The notes under the pieces were generated by a model, which saw nothing but the letters and a program-made list of their open reading frames with translations, had not been told where the DNA came from and ran no database searches. Both the position numbers and the translations under genes were made by a program. Shown here piece after piece: positions 54,151-60,108 of a DNA stretch of 60,108 bases. Source of the DNA: Chara braunii. Its lineage: Eukaryota; Streptophyta; Charophyceae; Charales; Characeae. Every line of letters starts with the position of its first letter. The stretch's first letter is position 1. The stretch covers positions 1,241,415-1,301,522 of the forward strand of contig BFEA01000313.1 in the NCBI GenBank assembly GCA_003427395.1, read 5' to 3'.

Positions 54151-54599
54151 CCATTGCTATTCCTTTACCCAGCCTGCACATGAATTTTTTTTTTTGCGAA
54201 AAATGGCTGGTTGTTCATGGTTTATCTAATTCCGGCCCTAAAAACCCCGTTGTTTCCATGCTTTTCTCGTCTTTCGTTAGTCGGGACGACTCTCCTGACT
54301 TTTAACTTCTTAGGACATTATTTAGTTTTTCCTCTACCGAGGGACTTGCAGTCGTGGTTCGGATTTTTGTCCCTACCGTACTCCGGTTCTCAGGGCGGTA
54401 TCTAAGCCCAGTGGCTTTCTTCTCAAAAACAGTCCTTTCGACTTTTTGACACCTGGCTGTTCGACGTTCCAGGTGCCGGTGGTCCTCCTAGTTCCTTCCA
54501 CCCACATCGTCAGGTAGGGCGGGACTCCAATCACTGCCCCTTTTGCTGGCGACTCTCCTTACCTTAATACCCATCCTTATTTTTTTTCTGCCCTCTCCT

Positions 54600-55301
54600 G
54601 ACGTCTTTCCTCACGCCGGTCCCTCAGGTCCGCCTTGTTTGTTCAGTTCCTCGAACAGGTCCGCCACCCCGGCAAGGTAATTCTTGGCCGACCGACACAT
54701 CGTAGAACATGGCCGTTGTTTGTGGCCGGAAGAGGTGGGTCCAGACCAGGGTCGAGTCCACCAAGTCCCTTGCCCTCTTGAGGCTGCCGAATACCAGGTC
54801 TACCATGAAGCGAGGTACTCGACACTTCAGCCCTATCATTGGGACCTTAAACTCTCGCCAGCCTCCTACCTCCACCTGAGTCCTTAGCTCCACATTCCTT
54901 CTTCCTCGCACCTCCTGGCCTACTCGGTTTAGTACCCTGGTAGCCCTTTGGAAGATTGGTAACAACCCATGCCCTAGTGCCAATTTCGTCCCTAACATGT
55001 GCCACCCGAGCTCAGGCAGGTATACGGTCCCCGTCACCCTGAGGTCAGTATACCCGGTCCCCTGTTAATCCTCATACCATCCCACAAACATTCCACCATC
55101 ATGAACGCCTGACCTCTTCCCAGGGTTACGGCCCTCCATTCGGCATCCAGTCCTTGAATCACATAGCTTGCTGGGAGCGACACCTCCCATCCACCTCCGT
55201 TTTCCATGGGTGGCCACGGGTGCATGGGTCGTCGCGACATCCGGGCTCGTCTCATTGCCATTTCCAATCTTGGAAATCCCCTGCACAGTTTTAAACAGCA
55301 C
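54600..55301 (-). pseudogene. P3: third copy of the orphan tandem family, broken
   Basis: Unknown family, clearly a paralogue of P1 and P2. It has an EVSLPA word (about 55170), then after a frame change near 55040-55080 the block VYLPELGWHMLGTKLALG, VGGWREFKVP and CRVPRFMVD. It then lacks the E-(F/Y)-Y...G-P-F part, and a C-terminal-like YLAGVADLFEEL is in yet another frame at about 54660. It looks like a pseudogene with one frameshift and one internal deletion. It lies about 100 bases behind P2 and 450 bases before gag. Confidence 0.6.
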
Positions 55302-55404
55302 GCGAGTTTACTTATTCCATTTGGTCTTTCGCCCGAACAACTCCCTGATCCCTAGGCTAGCGCTTCTCTTCCCCTTTCTATTCCTTTCCCTTCCTTCGAC
55401 CCTA

Positions 55405-56217
55405 TTACCGACCTGTTTCTACCTCCGTCGGCTCATACAATCGGTACAGATCATCTACGTACGCCATCCCTTGATTTATTTCCTGCCGGACGACACCCCA
55501 CAGGACTTCACAACCCACGACCGGGGCCCTCGACCTAGTGCCAAACACAACGCGCAGGATACGCAATACCTCATACTTCTGTTCACCGCTAAACGGCCCC
55601 ATTTCTAAGAAGGCCCGGTAGTACTCCCGATATACCATCGCATCTTCGTATGTCAAGTTTGCAAGGTCGGCTACTACCTGCCTAGCAAGTTCCAGACCGC
55701 CCCACTTCTCCAGCAAGAAAGGCAACATCCTGACTCTTACATTTTCGCTAGGCAACTCAAAATTCCCGACCATGGCTACCCTAAGGTCCGCTGTTACATC
55801 GTCAAACCCCGGATCCGCGAACTCAAATCCCGCTTGCCATACTAACTGCCATGCCCCTTCAAACATGCTCAACGGTTCTCTTCCTGATGCCAGCCGGACT
55901 CCGAACTCCTTCCATCCATCCTCCGACACATACAGTCGTCCCTCTGCACGCACATGCCCTCGCGGGTCCGGGTTCCATTCCCCATTCTCATCCGCACGCC
56001 ATTCAACTTTCGTCACCAGATAAACCATATTTTCCGCGAGCTCGACCCCGACCCAATCTGCCACCGGGTGCCAACCTTCACTTGCTGCTGGCAAGCTAAC
56101 CTCTATCCCCCCCGGTACTTCCCTAGGCGGTCCAATGCCCAAGGGCCGTTCTTCAAGGAACGTCCTTCTTCGCACCATCGCACACTCGCCTTCGGTCTCC
56201 TGGCTCGCGATCCGCAC
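55405..56217 (-). CDS. P2: orphan protein of the tandem family
   Basis: An intact 270-residue ORF with no domain I recognise, no signal peptide and no membrane segment. Motifs shared with P1 and P3: EVSLPA (39-44), LYVSEDGWKEF...LASG (95-112), MLPFLLEKW (164-172), YREYYRAFLEMGPFSGE (196-212), and a C-terminal YVDDLYRLYEP (253-263). The lengths between these blocks equal those in P1 within a few residues. It starts 84 bases after P1 ends and in the same direction, so the three may have come from one transcript. Rich in Trp and Glu; probably soluble. Function unknown. Confidence 0.65.
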   Translation of the reverse strand: MRIASQETEGECAMVRRRTFLEERPLGIGPPREVPGGIEVSLPAASEGWHPVADWVGVELAENMVYLVTKVEWRADENGEWNPDPRGHVRAEGRLYVSEDGWKEFGVRLASGREPLSMFEGAWQLVWQAGFEFADPGFDDVTADLRVAMVGNFELPSENVRVRMLPFLLEKWGGLELARQVVADLANLTYEDAMVYREYYRAFLEMGPFSGEQKYEVLRILRVVFGTRSRAPVVGCEVLWGVVRQEINQGMAYVDDLYRLYEPTEVETGR

Positions 56218-56301
56218 CGAATCCTACAATGGCCAGACATCCCATTTCCTTATCTTAGCAATTTTTTCCCCACATTTGCCTGGCCTACGGCTTTCCCGTG
56301 T

Positions 56302-57255
56302 TTAGTCGAACCACAGTACCTCGAACAGTTTGAACATGTCATCCACATAGCACGGTGTTGCTGCTACCTCACGGCGAATTATGGCCTCCCTAGTTTCCGG
56401 GGCCACCTTCTGCCGGTCATTCCTTTCGATGTCCAAAATGATAAGGACCTCCCGGGCTCTATCGCCGTGGAAGGGCCCGAATTTCAAGGACGTCCTGTAA
56501 AATTCCTCTGCCAGCCATGCGCAGTCCACGTGTATTCGTTCCATCGTATCGGCTACCTCCGTTACGTGATCAAAGCCCCCAAACCAGTCTGCCACAAACT
56601 CGGGTACCCAGGTCTTGGTCCGGGTGCCAGGTGGTTTAAATTCCTTCCACCCTCCCATTACGACTCTACTGCTGACCGTATCCCAGCCCTGGTTGGCGAA
56701 CTTCTCCCCTGCCTGCCGAGCCCTTGCCTCAGCGTCCCCTAGGAGCCACATCGGGTTCTGTCCTGCCGCGAGCGTCGTGTAGAACAGATGCCAACCTTGC
56801 TCTGAGAGAACGACCGTCCCAACCGACTCTACCTTACCTTCCGCAATCTCCTCCCATCCTTCCTCCTCCCTCAGCGGGTTCCAAGCACGTTCTATCCATA
56901 GGTACGACAATTCTGGCACAATTCCATGCCCCCGCCAGTCACATGTGGTCCCCTTCCATTCATAACTCGGTGGTATAGACATCTCTTCTCCCCTCCTGAC
57001 TCGCTTCGGTTCCCACGTGCAGTCCCATAGCTCGAGTTCCCGGACCATCGCTCCCTGCCTGCACATAGTCGACATCACGGTTTCATATGCTGGTTCTAGG
57101 TCCGTCCACGTTCCTTCTTCCGGGAGAACAACAGACACCCCATTCCTTATGTCTATAGGCATTTCCGGACCACTAGTGTAGACAGGAGGCGACAACCATC
57201 GCGCCATTCTTGTTTTTCCCGGCTCCCGTACTGTTTTCATAAGAGAGCACCACAC
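56302..57255 (-). CDS. P1: orphan protein of the tandem family
   Basis: An intact 317-residue ORF, the longest family member. Blocks: a family-like N-terminal word GVSVVLPEEGTW (39-50), then EMSIPPSYEW (91-100), VGTVVLSEQGWHLF...LAAG (145-165), GGWKEF (201-206), WVPEFVADWF (216-225), EEFYRTSLKFGPFHGD (250-265), and YVDDMFKLFE (303-312). The first 90 residues have no partner in P2 and may be a partial internal duplicate. No transmembrane segment, so not envelope-like. Its position before gag recalls the extra ORF1 of plant Ogre elements, but I see no sequence link. Function unknown. Confidence 0.65.
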   Translation of the reverse strand: MWCSLMKTVREPGKTRMARWLSPPVYTSGPEMPIDIRNGVSVVLPEEGTWTDLEPAYETVMSTMCRQGAMVRELELWDCTWEPKRVRRGEEMSIPPSYEWKGTTCDWRGHGIVPELSYLWIERAWNPLREEEGWEEIAEGKVESVGTVVLSEQGWHLFYTTLAAGQNPMWLLGDAEARARQAGEKFANQGWDTVSSRVVMGGWKEFKPPGTRTKTWVPEFVADWFGGFDHVTEVADTMERIHVDCAWLAEEFYRTSLKFGPFHGDRAREVLIILDIERNDRQKVAPETREAIIRREVAATPCYVDDMFKLFEVLWFD

Positions 57256-58951
57256 GGCCCCTCATGGTCAGATCGCCTCCTTACTTTTGACGAGAATCGT
57301 TTTCCGACCCCTCATCCGGGTCTTCCTAGCCTTTCCTATCCACTTCTCGGGTGCCATTGCCCTACCATACCCCCAGTCGATCACCCTCAGCCGGCCTTTC
57401 CTTTTCTCTTGGTTCCATTTCCTTCCGATTCCTATCCAGCCTTTATCATCATGTTCTCTCACTCGTGCGGACTTAGATTTGGAGGTAAGAATAGACTCAG
57501 AAGCTCAGCCCCCATCCAACATTCATTAGGCAACTTTACAGAGGAAGGCACATCGAGCAAAATTCAGGCAAACGTCGCACTCAGGTCGGTCATCTCCTCA
57601 CCGACCCTTTTCCCAAAGTGGTCTCTCCACTGTTACTATCGGTAGGGTTTTATCCCATACCTCAAGCACAGCTCAACCGTCGCGAGCGCGGTACCCAGAC
57701 TCCAGTGGGGGGTCGCCCTCACCTTCTTGCCCAGAATACCCCATCCCGACTTGCCGCTCGTGTGCCCACCGTTAATCTTGGGAATCACCCCGCACATCTC
57801 GGTAGGGCCATTGGAGCCAGCCGTCCAGGCATTCACTTCCATTGGTCCGATAAGGAACAACCTTTCCCAAACCAGGCTACGAGAAGCTACTGATCGCCTA
57901 CCAGGCTCCGTCTTTGCCCCCATGCAGTGGTGCTCCCTCCGCCAGTCCACAGGCTAGGCCCCGCCTGAGGAACGTTTCACACCCCGCCCGACAGATCAAT
58001 CGAGCCGAAGCCCATCACCGCGCGGACGAGAATGCTAATAAGCACTCGACGTGACAAACTCCCGTTAGACAGCTCGGTGGCCTGACCCCAGCATACGAAC
58101 AAACGGCAATCTGCAAAGAGAACGATGTTTGGCAACCCGCAGTGGCCGGTGCAGACCCCACCTTTCCTTCCAAATGGCAGGACGCTCCATATCCCCATCA
58201 TGCAAGCACATGCCCCAAGTGGGACACACATAACACAAGTGCCTTTCCCCTGGTGCACCCAGCGCTTCCTACCCATTGCTCACCGATTTTCTCTCAGGAC
58301 AGTGTGTGCCACTCACCCTTAACTTTCATGCACAGTGCCTGGTTCCTTTTCGTGAGCATCTTCAAAGGTGAGCTAGTTTTTCTTGGAGTCTAGCAACTCC
58401 CTTCCTTCCCTTATCTTTGCTTGTGTCTTCATTCATAGGGCAGGATTGTTTCGAGTAGGGCAGGATTGTTCCTTCTCGATTACCGTTTGTGTTCATATGA
58501 GGTTCCTTCAAGCATTTAAGTGCGGTGCACAGAGCCCACTGGGCTCCGAAGAGGAGAGAAGGCACCCAGGTCGGTCGGATCGCTCCGCCGCGGGATTTTC
58601 ATTGGAACCCGGACTAGCCCGGAATCCCAACCGCCTGCCAGGTAACCGGAGCCCTTCTTTCACACGAAGAGGAACGGTCGACCAGCGGCTTGCCCAAGGC
58701 TTCCCCGGTCTGACGAACATCAGCCTGAGAGAAGGAGGACTAGAGTTACCCCCAAAGGAGATGGCTGATCAAGTGTGCAAGCATGCATGTTATACCTCCA
58801 GGCCTGGCCTTGCCATGCGCCCAGCTGCCCTCAAATCTGCTTCACTCAAAGGGTTAGAGCATACACAAGTCCATATTCCTTATCTTCAGTTGTGTACATG
58901 GTCATGCGTCGGGCGACCCCTCGAGATCGTCAGGGTCAGTTTAACACTTTA
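57256..58951 (-). other. Element G 5' leader upstream of P1
   Basis: About 1.7 kb between PBS and P1. Minus-strand ORFs of 104 (57950-57636) and 99 (58276-57977) codons have no recognisable motif and I do not support them as genes. It may hold the packaging signal or introns. Confidence 0.45.
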
Positions 58952-58967
58952 CCCGACACCTCCACCA
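58952..58967 (-). promoter_or_regulatory. Element G primer-binding site, not initiator-Met
   Basis: The minus strand reads TGGTGGAGGTGTCGGG, starting four bases from the LTR end. The plus strand, CCCGACACCTCCACCA, has the form of a tRNA 3' end (T-stem, seven-base acceptor strand, discriminator A, CCA). I cannot name the tRNA. It differs from the TGGTATCAGAGC of elements B and F. Confidence 0.7.
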
Positions 58968-58971
58968 ATTT

Positions 58972-60108
58972 TGTAGGGGCCGCACCCTGAAGGACTTTCG
59001 AGCCTCGGTCGACCCCACTGCGGGTCCCATTTGGCTCGACCCGCCCACGCTCACGCTCAGGGCGCGGGTCGTTCATCCCAGGGGCACCCCCGCCTAGTGC
59101 TATGAAATGGACGGGGATGGGCCTTTTGTGAGAGGGCTTTACATTGGGGGATGTAGCTCCGCTCTCGCGTCAAGATGGTAGCTCTTTGGCACTCGTGGCG
59201 TTTTCTTGATTCGGTTAAGTCTGAGCAGGCAATTGCTCCTTCCAATACACAAGCAGTCCAGGGAGTTCATTGAGGTCTCATCTTCTTATCGTGCGCAGGC
59301 CAAGCGTCATCCATTGGGCCACGCACCTTTTCACTAAGTCTAGTGTCTCAGGGCAGCCCCGACGACATCCTTGGGGCGGGGCGGCGTCGCCCGAACCCCT
59401 AGCCGCTGTATTTTTTTTGCGAGAGCCACTAGCATCACATCCACCTACCCAAGACCGCCCTTAGTCTTTTCAGGCGTCGCATTGCACATGAGAGAGACAT
59501 TCCATGCAATCTCCACACAAACCAAATCCAAGCTTCAACCATCCGCCCAAGCGCCGACCTCAACTCAATCGGCATTAACGGCGGCTTAAGCCGGGTCCAA
59601 GCCCTTTCCTTGGCCAATCTCCCACCCTAGTCCTCATCCGTGGATCCAGCCCGTCCACATCGTCCCATGCTACTCACCTGCGCAAGACCACACAAGACAA
59701 ATGACCAAGTACAATCCCCATTGGGGTCAACACATCGCCCCTTCCCGCAATCCCAGGTCCCTTTTGCCTTTCAACTCCCCTTATGAGTTCCCTTCCCTTT
59801 CCCACAAGCAAGCCATGCAATCGCCTTAGTCATGCAGTCCGGGAGGATGGTTGAGTCAAACTGACCTTGTCGAGAAAACAACACTCCTTTCCGCTTTCTT
59901 TGATGTTCACGACAGTCGGGTACCTTTCCTTCTTGGCGGCACAAGGGACCACCTGCCCTTCCCTTGCCCTCGCTTTCCACCAAGTGAGGATCAAGTTTGT
60001 CTCCGTTCGTCCCCTGGCAATGTGACAGGCGAGGATAGTGGTTAGTCGCATGTTACGGAGGGGACGGGGAAAAGGGAGAGTCAAGGGTCAAAAGGGTTTG
60101 AGAGGACG
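58972..60108 (-). repeat. Element G 5' LTR, cut by the window end
   Basis: Starts with TGTAGGGGCC like the copy at 41010 and follows it for all 1137 bases visible, to the base equivalent to about 42146. Differences are scattered substitutions and very small indels; over the first 170 bases I count six. It carries the outgoing promoter of the element, not identified. Confidence 0.88.

Larger units (their letters stand above)
41010..60108 (-). mobile_element. Element G: giant Ty3/gypsy LTR retrotransposon with extra ORFs
   Basis: Two direct-repeat LTR copies start at 41010 and 58972, 17962 bases apart, in the same orientation and with only scattered differences. On the minus strand: LTR, PBS (58967-58952), P1, P2, P3, gag, protease, RT, RNase H, integrase, an accessory ORF, a repeat-rich tail, polypurine tract and LTR. 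The total length would be about 20 kb if the LTR is about 1.93 kb. The insertion lies just behind the gag of element F. The candidate 5-base target duplicate on the left is gtcgg (41005-41009); its partner is outside the window. Confidence 0.82.

Noticed and set aside
54684-56742. Plus-strand ORFs opposite P1-P3 (up to 262 codons)
   Set aside because: The three minus-strand frames share ordered motifs with each other and with the 9 kb ORF; the plus-strand frames do not.
56302-57255. P1 as a retroviral envelope-like gene
   Set aside because: It has no signal peptide, no transmembrane segment and lies before gag, not after pol. The family is hydrophilic.
57636-58276. Minus ORFs of 104 and 99 codons in the element G leader
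   Set aside because: No motif, no similarity to P1-P3, and lengths expected by chance in GC-rich DNA.

Overview
The window looks like nuclear DNA from a streptophyte (green plant lineage) genome. A charophyte alga such as Chara braunii is my best guess from the mix of repeats, but it is not proven. I see no bacterial gene organisation, no rRNA and no tRNA gene that I can support. Almost everything recognisable is transposable-element DNA, mostly broken by stops and frameshifts, with a few small orphan reading frames. A 230-base assembly gap (N) lies at 42188-42417.

Layout, left to right. 1-15 kb: tandem repeats, a BED zinc-finger ORF of a hAT-type transposon (745-1752), a repeat-rich stretch, then a cluster of small unrecognised ORFs (3.67-9.41 kb). 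A decayed hAT transposase of the DUF659 type follows (9.89-12.5 kb) with a long low-complexity tail (to about 14.7 kb). 15-22.5 kb: element B, a minus-strand Ty3/gypsy retrotransposon with its initiator-Met primer-binding site at 22129-22140 and an integrase truncated at about 15.9 kb. 22.6-24.4 kb: element C, a LINE fragment whose upstream half is inverted. 24.4-27.5 kb: non-coding repeats and the 3' LTR of element D. 27.5-31.3 kb: element D, a chromodomain Ty3/gypsy element on the minus strand. 31.3-36.4 kb: element E, a second minus-strand Ty3/gypsy element fused head-to-tail to D without an LTR between them. 37.85-41.0 kb: element F, the 5' part (PBS and gag) of a plus-strand Ty3/gypsy element.

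41.01 kb to beyond the window end: element G, a giant minus-strand LTR retrotransposon inserted in element F. Its two LTR copies start at 41010 and 58972 in the same orientation and are nearly identical; the right one runs off the window. If the LTR is about 1.93 kb, the element is about 20 kb. On the minus strand its order is LTR, an unusual PBS, three tandem paralogous ORFs of no family I know (P1, P2, P3), gag, protease, reverse transcriptase, RNase H, integrase, an extra ORF with nuclear-localisation-like and SUMO-interaction-like motifs, a repeat-rich 3.5 kb tail, a polypurine tract and the LTR.

The most interesting result is a link across the window. The 8785-9411 ORF, far from element G and on the other strand, aligns almost without gaps to the P1-P3 family. 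This suggests an undescribed protein family that exists both outside and inside a giant retrotransposon. All homology statements come from reading by eye; no search was run.
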